In this document: piece by piece, positions 1 to 11,200 of the stretch
How positions within the stretch are numbered: position 1 is the stretch's first letter
How the letters are laid out: each line of letters begins with the position of its first letter
Source: Vicia villosa
Taxonomy: Eukaryota; Streptophyta; Magnoliopsida; Fabales; Fabaceae
Assembly: GCF_029867415.1 (NCBI RefSeq)
Contig: NW_026705157.1
Coordinates: 1 to 64,000, forward strand
Reading direction: 5' to 3'
DNA length: 64,000 bases
The notes under the pieces: generated by a model
The model's database searches: none
What the model was told of the DNA's origin: nothing
Seen by the model: the letters and a program-made list of their open reading frames with translations, nothing else
Translations under genes and position numbers: made by a program

Positions 1-1928
1 GTTAGGGTGGTTAGTTTGCAGTGAAATTAGTTGTATATACAAAAACGAAAATAAAGCTCATATGTACATGAAGAGCTTTAAGTGCTTTATACGACTCTCA
101 TATGTCTATATTTAGAGCTCAATCTTACTCTATAATGTTTGAGGAGATGATTAGAAGTGTTTATTGGTATTGATATTGATTGGAAATTTGAATTTGAAAA
201 TTACAAAGTATATGCAAATTTTGAGAATTTTTGTGATATTTCTTGCTATACTCTTGCCCTATTTCGTGTGTCCCCCTTTTGCTGAAGTATGATGCTTCTT
301 TTATAGCCCAAAGTTGCTTGGAACTCAAGCTAAGAAGCTTTGTTGTCTTTGTTGAAAGTTTGATTTTTAAAATATTAAAAATCTTTGAATTGTTGACCAA
401 GCTTGACTCCATTCAATGCTCTTGTCTTGCTCTTCAATTCTTGCAGAAAAAATGAAGATTCCTTGAAGTGAGTCATACTTGGAGGCCAAGCAACCATTAT
501 CCATGCATTTTCCTTTTAATTTTAATCTTAAAGTAAGATAAAATTATGCAAAAAATGGCCAATAAAGATGTGGGCTTTGTCTTGGTCGTGGGAGGCCCAT
601 AGTAACATGGCAAAGATGTTTGGACCATAAAAACTTGGACTCATTTGGAAAAAAAACATTTTTGAGCAATGTTGATTTCATGCATTTTCCCAAAATTTAG
701 CCAACTTCAACAAGGTGTAAATCCTTCAATTTTTGTCATATGAAGGAGATCTTGCACTTTTTGGAAACCTCAAAGAGTCCTCTAACCAATGTCTTTGGTC
801 TCATATCAAAATGATTTTTGGTTCTCCTTGTGTGTCCATTTGAAAAAAGTGTCTTTTTGTTGACTTTGAAAATGACCTGTAATGTCTTTGGCCATATTTT
901 TCAAATGGTGAATGCTATGACCATGGGATCAATTGCATTTGAAAGATAATTGAATTTCCTTCAAAATGAGCTTTGGTTGACATTTTTTGGATGAAGGATG
1001 AGAGAGTTATGATCAGTCAAAGTTGAGTTGACTTTTCAGGCAAAAACCCTAATTTTGAATCTTAGGGTTTTGTTGATTTTTGATCTTTCCTTGATGAATT
1101 GTGATCATCCAATGATCAAATGTTGAATCCTTTGACAAAATATGGACTTTGACAAAAAATTTCATTTTTGACTGTCAGTTGACTTTTTTGGTCAAACGGG
1201 TCGTCTGTTGACTGTTTGAGCTGCTGACGGTGCGTCTGAGTGAATTGAAGTTTGAAAATTTGTATGATGGTACTTTGAGATGTATGGATGTATATGAAAT
1301 CCATTTGAGCTCTCAAAACTTGTTGCTCCTGTTAAAACAAGAAAAACCCTGATTAGGGACTGTCTGTATAGGAGGCAGTTAAGCGTACCTGATTTTTGTG
1401 CAGTGTTGAGTTTCTGCTAATCATGTGATATTCAGAAGACTTCTAACACAAAAATCTTGGAAATTTGAATTGTGAATGATTGATTTGATTGATTGTACAA
1501 ATCACTGTGAATTGTACTGTCTGCAGTTTGTCTGTCAACCGACTGTTCGTGTACTGAAGCAGCAGTTAAAGTGAAAAATCAACCGTCAAAGTTAATTTTC
1601 TTTTTTTTTTTTTTGTTGTTATTTTTGTTTTTGTTTGGTGTGAAGCATGAAAATTTATTTACATGACTTGTTAGAAAACAGAAACATAATAAATAACTGA
1701 TATTTACGGTATGCGGGCAAAATTACCGATAATAACCTGAAAATTATTTAATGCACAGAAATAGAAATATTTGACTGGCAGAAAATACACAAAATATTAT
1801 CTTAGTAATTAAGCAATATTATGACAACTAGTACAACATTTAATACTGACAGTATAAATATTACATACTATATTGAACAGTACGACGAATAAACGGTACG
1901 TTTAAGAAAATAAGAAACACGGCAAATT

Positions 1929-2097
1929 TTAAAAATGACGGTTGATGAACCATGCTATGAACAATAACATGTAGAGGATTGGGAATGCAACCATTGCAGG
2001 TCCACACTTCTCAGGACTGTGTAGGCAGAAGAAAGTCATGATCACCGTAGCAATGGTGATGACTGTAAGAAGACAGTGTCTCTATCCATTTTGCCAT
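1929..2097 (-). pseudogene. Broken copy of the LTR small hydrophobic ORF
   Basis: Counterpart of the intact 55-codon ORF at 18283-18450. It starts with the same MAKWIETL codons at 2097. A one-base insertion near 2072 then shifts the frame. Beyond the insertion the original frame can still be followed to a TAA at 1929-1931. Most differences there are conservative hydrophobic exchanges. Whether the insertion arose in this copy or was carried in with the diverged LTR block cannot be decided here. Confidence 0.55.
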
Positions 2098-2189
2098 TTT
2101 TGTTAGGGAAGAAGAGAAAATGGATTATGAAGTGGAAATTTGAGAAATGAATTAGAATTTGATGTGAGATTTTATGGAAGAATGAGAAG

Positions 2190-2197
2190 TATTTATA
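2190..2197 (-). promoter_or_regulatory. TATA box in Ogre 3' LTR
   Basis: TATAAATA on the minus strand at the position matching 18543-18550 of the 5' LTR. In this copy it would drive readthrough leftwards, out of the window. Confidence 0.6.
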
Positions 2198-2714
2198 GAA
2201 TGGAAAGATGATAGAGACGTTGGGGAATGATGTGATTCCGTACAAAAGGAAATTTGAGTGGTAGTGAGATTTGAAAGAAAGTGTAAGGTATTGTTGGGAA
2301 AAGAGAGATGGATAGAATAAAGTTGAGATTTGAATTTGAAAGGATAGATTTGAAAAGATTTTGAAAATAATGGAATATAGCACAAAAGTTAGTGGGAAAA
2401 CAAAAACAATTGTTACCAGTACAGTGTGAGTTTCCTGCTTTTGCGCCTGCAAAAAGATTTAACCCTGCATGAACTGTGTTAGTACTATTTATCTGTAAAA
2501 TAAATAAATAGTATTTGTGAAGTAAAGAACAGTATTTGGCGTTTGCGTAAGAATAAATTCCACTGTAAGCCAAGTTACTGTGTAAGAAAAATTCTGAAAA
2601 CCAAGTTCTTCATATGTCAGGATATTTTGAAAAAATCCATGTTTATATGAGACTCTTAATTTTCATATTGAAACTTTCCTGAAAAAAGAAGTGGGCAAAT
2701 TTTGGGGTATAACA

Positions 2715-2731
2715 GTTGCCCCTATTCAATC
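2715..2731 (-). other. Polypurine tract of Ogre
   Basis: On the minus strand the purine-rich GAATAGGGGCAAC lies directly before the LTR start TGTTATACC. This is the normal place for plus-strand priming, and it confirms the LTR boundary at 2714. Confidence 0.75.
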
Positions 2732-4535
2732 TTCTTAAACCTGAAGAGATTGTCTGAAATCTGAGGGTAGAAGATGATTGAATAAATAGATGCCCTGAAA
2801 ATTTGCACTTACCTTGATCAGCAGAGATGTTGGAAGTTGCATTTGAATGTTGTCTGTGAAATGTTGTTGGCAGATTGAAACATTACCTGAGATGGGCTTT
2901 CGGATGCCACCTGGACAATGTGTTGATGGTTTGTTCATCAGAATGAATCTGTTGATTATATCTTGATGAAGGATTTGAAAGTTGATCATTGTGGAACCGT
3001 TTGAGGTATCACTTTAGATCTGCAATGTTAGATCGTTCTGGAACCGTCTGAGGTTTCGCCTTAGATCTGAAATGCTAGATCGTTCTGGAACCGTCGGAGG
3101 TATCGCCTTAGATCTGAAATGCTAGATCGTTCTGGAACCGTCTGAGGTATCGCCTTAGACTAGCAATGTTAGATGATAAATGAGTTGAGAATGAGAGTTC
3201 TTCAGAGTGAATCTTTGGTTTGATTGTATCTGAAAGGACTGCTTGTCTGAATAAGATTCAGGATGAACACTGCATGTGAGTGAGAACATCTTTGCTGAAG
3301 ACATCTGTCTACCTGAAAAATCAAGTTAATAATATGCGATGTCTATGATGCATGTATGATATGAGATCCTCGAGCTAGAGGAGAAATATGCAAGTTATGT
3401 TGTGTATGAATATGCGTATGATGCATGATTGTGAATGTGAATATGAGTGTGAATGTGATGCATGGTTTATGCAGCTTAGAGCGTGTCAAGCTCCTGATTG
3501 GGAAAATAAATCCCAGCTTAGTCGTCAAGAAATGAAGGCATTGTGATTGGGAAAATAAATCCCTGCTAGCCATTTGGAAGTGAAGGCATCGTGGTTGTTG
3601 ATGATCTTCTGTCTCGCTTGAGTACCCTGGGTTGGGGAAATTCTTTGAGAACCAGGATGTTCTATTGAAGGATCTTTGATTACTGCTCGGGGATGAACAG
3701 TAGTTTTGAGAGTTCGGACTGTGACGCCCTTTGGAGTGGGAATGAGGAAGATGCATAATCCTCCGATGCACTATCTGACCAAGTTTGGGTGCGGAGATCA
3801 CACCTTCTGAAGACAGTAATCTGGAACAACCCTGCTGGGGAATAAGACTTCTTTCGAAAGAAAAATCTTTTTGAGGGATTTGTTGAGGAATGTGTCTCCA
3901 TTGGGGAAACTTCCTTCTGATGCTGGTTTAGGATAATGTCCAAATAATTGGGACATGTCCGGAATGCTATTCCTGTTTTTCCTGGTAAACATCAATCATA
4001 TTCAAATGCATATGTTCATTCAAAATATCATTGGGATGCTCGCGTATTCAAAACAGAAAAAATGAAAATGTTAGTTATAAGCTGCATTGATTTTTGAAAA
4101 GGTGCCGTGATAGGCGGATTAGTATAGGGAGACAACAATCCTAGAAGTAGGAAATTGTCAGAAAGTTTTGAAAAGTATTTATGAAAAGAAATAGCTATGT
4201 GAGAACGATCCAGTCAAGTTTCAATTCTGCTATTGCCAATCTGTCTTCGAGCATCTCATCCCTCACTTGTTGGAAGAAAGTGATTGGACTGATCGGTGTC
4301 TTTGAGGTGTTGAACCTTGTCGGTGAGTAGGCAGCTGAGCGGGACATAGTTGTATGCTTTATTCCCTAATTTTTGCCTAGGCTGCCCTTTCAGGTTTTCA
4401 GCCTACCGGGATTGTATTTGTTTTGTCTCTAATTTTTGCCTGGATCGCCCTTTCGGGTTTTCAATCCACCGAGACGCTCATTTTTGCCTAAGTTGCCCTT
4501 TCAGGTTTTCAACTTAGCGAGCTGTATTTTTTTTT
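2732..4535 (-). other. Ogre 3' untranslated region with tandem repeats
   Basis: Noncoding stretch between the integrase stop and the polypurine tract. It holds three sets of short tandem repeats: four 47 bp units at about 2993-3175, two units sharing gattgggaaaataaatccc at about 3488-3600, and three units of roughly 65 bp built on a gccctttcaggttttca-like core at about 4365-4520. Variable tandem arrays in the Ogre 3' UTR are known in Fabeae and have seeded satellite DNAs. No open frame here looks coding. Confidence 0.8.
2993..3175. repeat. Tandem repeat, 47 bp x 4, in Ogre 3' UTR
   Basis: The core ggaaccgt recurs at 2993, 3040, 3087 and 3134, an exact 47 bp period. Each unit ends in a gccttagatct-like block, and the first and last units are the most diverged. 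Confidence 0.9.
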
Positions 4536-7500
4536 TTAAGCAAAGTACTTTTTGACTATGTCCGCATTCACAGGGTGTGGGAAATCCTCGCCATCCATGG
4601 TGGTAAGCAACATGGCACCGCCGGAGAATATTTTCTTGATTATGAATGGTCCCTCGTAGGTGGGGGTCCATTTGCCTCTGGGATCACCTTGTGGTAAGAT
4701 GATGCGTTTGATAACCAAGCCACCAGTTTGGTATGCTTGACTTTTGACTTTCTTGTTGAATGCTTTGATCATGCGCTTTTGGTATAGCTGGCCATGACAG
4801 ATAGCTGCAAGTCTTTTCTCATCGATCAAGTGTATTTGGTCGAATCGAGTTTGAATCCAATCGTCTTCGTCTAGATCGGCTTCTTTCATGATCCTTAAGG
4901 AAGGAATCTGGATTTCGATTGGGAGAACTGCTTCCATACCGTAGACTAACGAGAATGGAGTTGCCCCTGTTGAAGTACGCGCAGATGTGCGATAACCATG
5001 AAGAGCAAAAGGTAACATCTCATGCCAGTCTTTGTAGGTTACTGTCATCTTTTGTATGATTTTCTTGATGTTTTTGTTGGCGGCTTCGACAACGCCGTTC
5101 ATCTTTGGTCGATATGGAGAAGAATTATGATGTTTGATCTGGAACTGCGTGCAGAGTTCAGTAATCATTTTGTTGTTTAGATTCGTGCCATTGTCAGTGA
5201 TGATCCTTTCGGGGATGCCGTACCGACAAATGAGATTGTGCTTGATAAACCTGGCTACCACATTCTTGGTAACAGAAGCATATGAAGCTGCCTCTACCCA
5301 CTTTGTGAAGTAGTCAATAGCGACCAGGATAAAGCGATGTCCGTTGGAAGCAGTAGGTTTGATTTCTCCAATCATATCAATACCCCACATTGCGAAAGGC
5401 CAAGGAGCCGTCAGAACGTTTAATGGAACTGGAGGTACATGCACTTTGTCGGCATATATCTGGCATTTGTGACAAGTTTTGGAATGATGATGGCAATCTG
5501 TCTCCATGGTAGACCAGTAGTAACCTGCTCTCAAGATCTTTTTAGCCATTGTATGTCCGTTGGAATGAGTACCGAAGGTACCATTGTGTATGTCTTCCAT
5601 GATTTGTTCTGCTTCCTTCTTGTTTACGCAACGAAGTAAAGTCGAGTCATGGTTGCGCTTGTACAAAGTTCCATTGCTTAGGAAGAATTTGGAGGCAAAT
5701 CTCCTTAGAAACTTTCTGTCGTTAATAGATGCCCCTTCAGGGTACTCCTGGGTTTCGAGATACCTTTGTATTTCATGGAACCATGGTTTGTCTTCCATTT
5801 GTTCGGTATCGATCTCATTGCAATAGGCTGGTTCGTCTTGCCTGTAAATGGTGATCATAGGAGCTTCGTCGTCCCAATTGACTTTGAACATGGAGGACAT
5901 GGTAGCTAAGGCATCAGCTAGTTGATTTTCTTCGCGTGGGATGTGTTCGAAAGTGATCTCCTCGAAGTAAGGAATCAAACTCAACACATGTTCTTTGTAT
6001 GGAATTAGATTTGGGTGCTTTGTGTCCCATTCCCCTTTGACTTGGTAGATTACCAAGGCCGAGTCTCCGTAGACTTCAAGGAATTTGATTTTTAGATCAA
6101 TTGCAGCTTTGAGACCCAGAATGCATGCTTCGTATTCGGCTATATTGTTGGTGCAATTGAAACACAATCTGGCGGTGAAGGGTGTATGACCTCCTGTGGG
6201 GGAAATGATCACAGCTCCGATGCCATTGCCGAGCGCATTAGAAGCTCCGTCAAAAACCATAGTCCATCGGGATCCTGGTTGTTTGTAGTCATTGACTAGC
6301 ATAATGTCTTCGTCTGGGAAGTCAAAGTTCAATGCCTGATAATCATCTACTGCTTGATGAGCTAAATGATCAGCTACCACACTTCCTTTGATTGCTTTTT
6401 GCGAAGTGTATTGAATGTCATATTCTGTTAGGATCATTTGCCATCTTGCAATCCTTCCAGATAGAGCAGGTTTTTCGAACACGTATTTGATTGGATCCAT
6501 CTTGGAGATCAGGAAAGTGGTGTGATTTAGCATATACTGTCTTAGTCGGCGAGCCGCCCATGCTAAGGCACAGCAAGTTTTTTCGAGTAGTGAGTATCTT
6601 GTTTCACAATCGGTAAACTTTTTGCTAAGATAGTAGATTGCGTGCTCCTTTCGACCGGAATCGTCATGTTGTCCGAGTACACACCCCATTGAATCTTCTA
6701 ACACAGTTAGGTACATTATCAGAGGTCTGCCTTCCACAGGAGGTAACAAGATTGGCGGTTTTTGAAGGTATTCTTTGATTTTATCAAAGGCTAACTGGCA
6801 TTTGTCATTCCATCTTTCCACTTGATCTTTCTTCAGTAATTTGAAGATTGGCACACAAGTAGGAGTCATATGGGCAATGAATCTGGCTATGTAGTTTAGA
6901 CGTCCCAAGAATCCTCTGACTTGTTTCTCGGTACGGGGTATAGGCATTTCTTGAATGGCTTTGACCTTGGCAGGATCAACCTCAATACCTTTACTGCTGA
7001 CGATGAAACCTAAGAGTTTACCGGATCTTACTCCAAAGGTACACTTGTTCGGGTTCAGTCGCAATCTGTATTTCTTGAGTCTGTCAAACAGCTTGTGTAA
7101 ATGACTCAAATGTTCTTCTTCGGTGTTGGATTTTGCGATCATGTCATCGACATACACCTCTATTTCCTGATGAATCATATCATGAAATAGTGTTACCATT
7201 GCTCGTTGGTAGGTAGCTCCAGCATTTTTTAGACCAAAGGGCATTACTTTGTAACAAAAGGTTCCCCAGGGAGTTGTGAAGGTTGTTTTTTCCATGTCTT
7301 CGGGTGCCATCTTGATTTGATTGTACCCTGAGAATCCGTCCATAAAGGAGAATACCTTGCATTGTGCGGTATTGTCAACTAGTACATCGATGTGTGGTAA
7401 AGGGAAATCATCTTTAGGGCTTGCCCGGCTCAGATCTCTGTAGTCTACACACATTCTGACTTTCCCGTCTTTTTTGGGTACAGGCACGATGTTAGCTATC

Positions 7501-7983
7501 CAAGGAGGATAACTTACAACTTTTAGGAATCCGGCATTGAATTGTTTTTCAACCTCGTCTTTGATCTTTTTTGACATATCAGGCTTACTCCTTCGCAGTC
7601 TCTGTTTGACCGGAGTGCTTCCTTCTTTGATTGGCAGGCGATGAACTACAATGTCCGTGTCAAGGCCAGGCATATCTTGATAAGACCAGGCGAATATCTC
7701 GGCGTAGTCTTGCAATAATTGAATCAGTCTTTGCTTGACACTGTTTTCTAAGTCAGCCCCAATTCTGACCTCTTTCTTTTCTTCGTCACTGCCCAAGTTG
7801 ATGACCTCAATCGGCTCCTCATGAGGCTGTATGGCTTTTTCTTCTTGTTCTAGAAGTCTTGCAATTTCTCTTGGCACTTCACAATCTTCCTCACTTTCGT
7901 CCTCAGTTTGGTAGATCGGATTTTCAAAGTCATGACGGGCAATAGCAGAGTCGTTATTGACTGGATCCAGCGTGTATGTGAAT
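4536..7983 (-). CDS. Ogre pol exon: RT, two RNase H domains, integrase
   Basis: Long open frame (up to 1182 codons, stop at 4536) for the replication enzymes. Counting from the upstream in-frame Met at 8084, the reverse transcriptase has MCVDYRDL near residue 211 and the catalytic YVDD at 311-314. A first RNase H follows at roughly 445-575 (LPPVEG to VVADHLA). A second, archaeal-type RNase H lies at roughly 620-745 (VFDGASN to ADALATM). Integrase follows with an HHCC finger (CHKC) and a DDE core (GIDMIG, TDNGTN, NGVVEAANK). The two RNase H domains define the Tat/Ogre group. The first ~34 codons (8084 to 7984) lie in the predicted intron, so the true exon begins at 7983 and this product is translated fused to gag-pro after splicing. 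No internal stop is present, so the enzyme part could be active. Confidence 0.95.
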
Positions 7984-8246
7984 CTGCATGGTAGATATGT
8001 GAGTGTGTATGAAGAGAAAAACATAGCTATTTGAAAGCGAATAAAGAAAGAAAAAGGATCACAAAATTTTGAACATGCAAGCATCCCATGATTTTATTGA
8101 ATGCACATAATCATGATATGACAAACCCTTTTTATAGAAGGACCGTTGTGCTAAGGCACACGGCTTTCAAGCTCATGGTTCGATTGTTCAGGAACCACTT
8201 TTATCTTTGCACAATATACACAAAGAAAACAGGAAATGGCATTTAC
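7984..8246 (-). other. Predicted Ogre intron between protease and RT
   Basis: The upstream frame ends in a TAA two codons past phenylalanine-aspartate-glutamine. A GT donor at 8246 (GGA/GTAAATG) and an AG acceptor at 7984 (CATGCAG/ATTC) remove 263 bases. Splicing drops that stop and joins a split GA/A codon, so gag-pro runs in frame into FTYTLDP of the RT exon. An intron at this spot is an established Ogre feature. The exact sites are my prediction. Confidence 0.8.
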
Positions 8247-11200
8247 TCCTGATCAAAGGAGATCACATCCTCTGCTTTCCAGTTGTTCAATCCACCGTTG
8301 TTAGCAGGGAGCACCCAGCTGTTCCAGTTGCAGTTGTTCTTTTCGTCTTCCGTAGCATTGATTCCGCTAGTGGGAAAATGCGTAGGTAATTCCTCAGGAT
8401 AAGTTGGATGATTTGTTGGATATGAGAATCCAGGTGGAGGTCCCTCTATTGGCTGAGCGAGATGCTCGATAAGGCCGTCCCATGCAGTAGGAATGATGTT
8501 TTGAATAGAGACTTGTGCATCCTGATAAGGAGTGTACTGTGACAGAAAATAACCTTCGTTATTTGGCATCTTCCTGGCTTCTTCAAGAGCGAAGTTGTCG
8601 TCGTACTGTTCGTCCCATCCAGTCGGGACAATGTCTTTGATGGGAGTTGAAAAGCTCGGAGGAGCGGAATATTTCACCATATAGTCGTATTTGCCGCTGG
8701 GTTCTCCTAGCGTGTCCCATACTTCTTTGGGTGGATTTTGATATTGCTGAGTGACGGGACTTGTGATACTTCCGTCATTTTGATTACCCTCTTCTGTTGG
8801 AGTAAGATCTTCCAGAGCAATGTAAGAATTCTGAGGTGTGATATACTGGTAGTTGTAACCGTCATTTGGTCCTCCCACAGCATCCCACATTCCCATGGTA
8901 ATGGGTGGAATTTCGTCTGGATATGGCTGAATGATGTGGTTCAAGTATGTCCCTTCATCATCAATGGCGTTTACTTCTTGGCTGGCGAAGTGTGATATTA
9001 ACCCTTCAGAGCGAGGATTTTGATCATTCTTTTGATTTTCACCATTATAGCCCAGACCTAGCTTGTCGGACTTGTAGGGTATATCAGGGAGTTGTCCCCA
9101 TACTGTGCGATCACCCTGTTCAATCATGGCTTTGGCATCTTTGAGAGAAGCCATAGTTGTAGCTGGAGTAGCAGGAATATGCTTGGTGGTAGAGATATCT
9201 GGAGATACAACCTCAAAAGCTTGATACGGAGTTTCGATGGATTCGCCCTCCATCTCAACATACTTGTCGTTGCTCAAGTGACTGACCATATATTCTTCTT
9301 CGCCATAGACTGTGACAACCTTTCCTTTTACTGGGTATTTTAACTTCTGATGCAGGGTAGAAGTTACAGCGTTTGCCCCATGTATCCAAGGGCGTCCTAG
9401 TAAACAGGAGTATGTTGGAAGAACGTCTATTACGGAAAAGATAACATCGAAAGTTTGAGAGCCCACTCTGATTGGGAGCTTAACTTCTCCGTACACCGTT
9501 CTTGTTGACCCATCGAAGGCTCTTACAACCACATCACTTGGTTGTAGCACAACTCCTTTGAAGTCAAGTTTTTCCAGTATTACCTTTGGTAACACGTTTA
9601 GAGAGGAACCATTGTCTATTAGCACATGAGACAGAGTGGTGCCGTTGCATTCGATAGAGATGTGCAGGGCCTTGTTGTGATTTCTTCCAGCAGGAGTTAG
9701 ATCCACATCAGAGAAACCAAGACCGTTGGGCACTGTAAGACTGGCGACACAATTCTCAAATTGGTCGATTGGGATTTCTTGAGGCACATGCGCAGCTTGA
9801 AGGAACTTCATCAGAGCTTTAGCATGAGCTTCTGAATACTTTAGCAGAGATAGCATTGAGATTTTTGAAGCAGTATGCCCCAGTTGTTCGACGATATTGT
9901 AATCACTTTTGCAGATGATTTTCAATATTTCGTCCATTTCTTGCTTTGATGGATCCTCAGCAGTGATCTCTACCGGATTTTGAACTGGTTCGATCAGTGG
10001 CTCTTTGCCTCGAGTGTTGATATCTGGAATAGGAATTGGAACCTGGATTGGACTAGCAGCAATATTTGGAGAAATTTCTGGTGAAAAGATTCTTCCACTT
10101 CTCGTGATCTTGCTAGTGCCTGCAATGTTACTTACAGCTGAAGTAGTTAGTGTTGCGTCCTCTTTAGTCGAGGGATCCTGCTTAACTCCATGAATGTAAA
10201 CATTAGTGTCATATCCCCATGGGACAGCTTTGTCTGAGGAGTATGGAAATGGAGTTGGTCTAGCAATGACCACTGATGCCACTTTGAGTGTAGCAGAAAG
10301 TTTGAATGGAGCCTTGGTAGAGATTCTGAATGGTAAGCTGGAGATCACTGAGACGTCTTCCATTCTTATCCCGTTGGCAAAGACTTTGCCCATCATGTCC
10401 ATAGAAGGGAGCCTCTCAAACATAATGATACGGCGATCCATGTATTTTTGAATTCCCATCTTTAGATTTTCACAACCATTGGGTTGGCGTGAGCAATAAA
10501 AGCAGTCAGGATCACAACCTGGAAAGTAACCAGCTTGGATGAACTTTCTTTTGACTTCGAGGAGTGGAATTGATACTTCGTTCACATCATAAATGTAAAC
10601 TGTGTCTATGATAGCATTAACGGTTTTGTCATGCTTTGGCATAGGTGCTGTGATGACATTTGGAGTTTCTGGAGGATCGAACTCAATTTCTCCAGCATCT
10701 ATCATGTCTTGGATTTTATTTTTCAGGGCCCAGCAGTGATCTGCGTCATGTCCTGGACAGTTTGAATGATAGGCACATGTTGCATCAGGGCGATAATTCA
10801 GAGAAGAAGTATTGACATTCTTCGGAGGACCCCTTAATGTGATCAGATCCGCTTTAAGCAAGTGCTGCAATGCCTGAGAGATTGGCATGTTGATTTTGGT
10901 GAAAGTTCTTCTTGGTGCATCTGGTCGATGCGTATATTTTGGCTGTTGATCTTTTTGAGGTGCAGATGCGGAGATCATAACTGCCCCTACAGATTGATGC
11001 TGATCACTTTTGTGACTTGTTTGAATTTGCGTTGTATTGACCTCATTTCTGATGGGCCTTTTTGTAGTACCAGAGGAGGATCCTACTTGAATTTTTCCAT
11101 TTCGAATGCCGCTTTCGACACGTTCTCCGGTTAGTATCAAGTCAGTGAAACCTGATGATGAACTTCCCAGCAAATGGCTATAGAAAGGGCCAGTTAAAGT

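Larger units (their letters stand above)
1..2714 (-). repeat. Ogre 3' LTR, partial
   Basis: Collinear with 16363-19067 of the other LTR. In element orientation it starts at 2714 with TGTTATACCCC, the usual Ogre LTR start, and runs off the window at base 1. About five differences are seen over 1-1570 and about one over 2200-2714, but roughly 50 over 1573-2190 (see findings). It contains the U3 and TATA region (2190-2197) and a broken copy of the small leader ORF (1929-2097). Confidence 0.95.

Noticed and set aside
2042..2573. Overlapping minus-strand frames of 77-136 codons in the Ogre LTR (also 18365-18926)
   Set aside because: Low-complexity Phe/Ser-rich translations of U3, upstream of or across the TATA box; no conservation of frame beyond DNA identity.
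10005..11134. Plus-strand frames of 62-90 codons across Ogre gag-pro
   Set aside because: Antisense to a long, domain-bearing frame; no domains or start context of their own.
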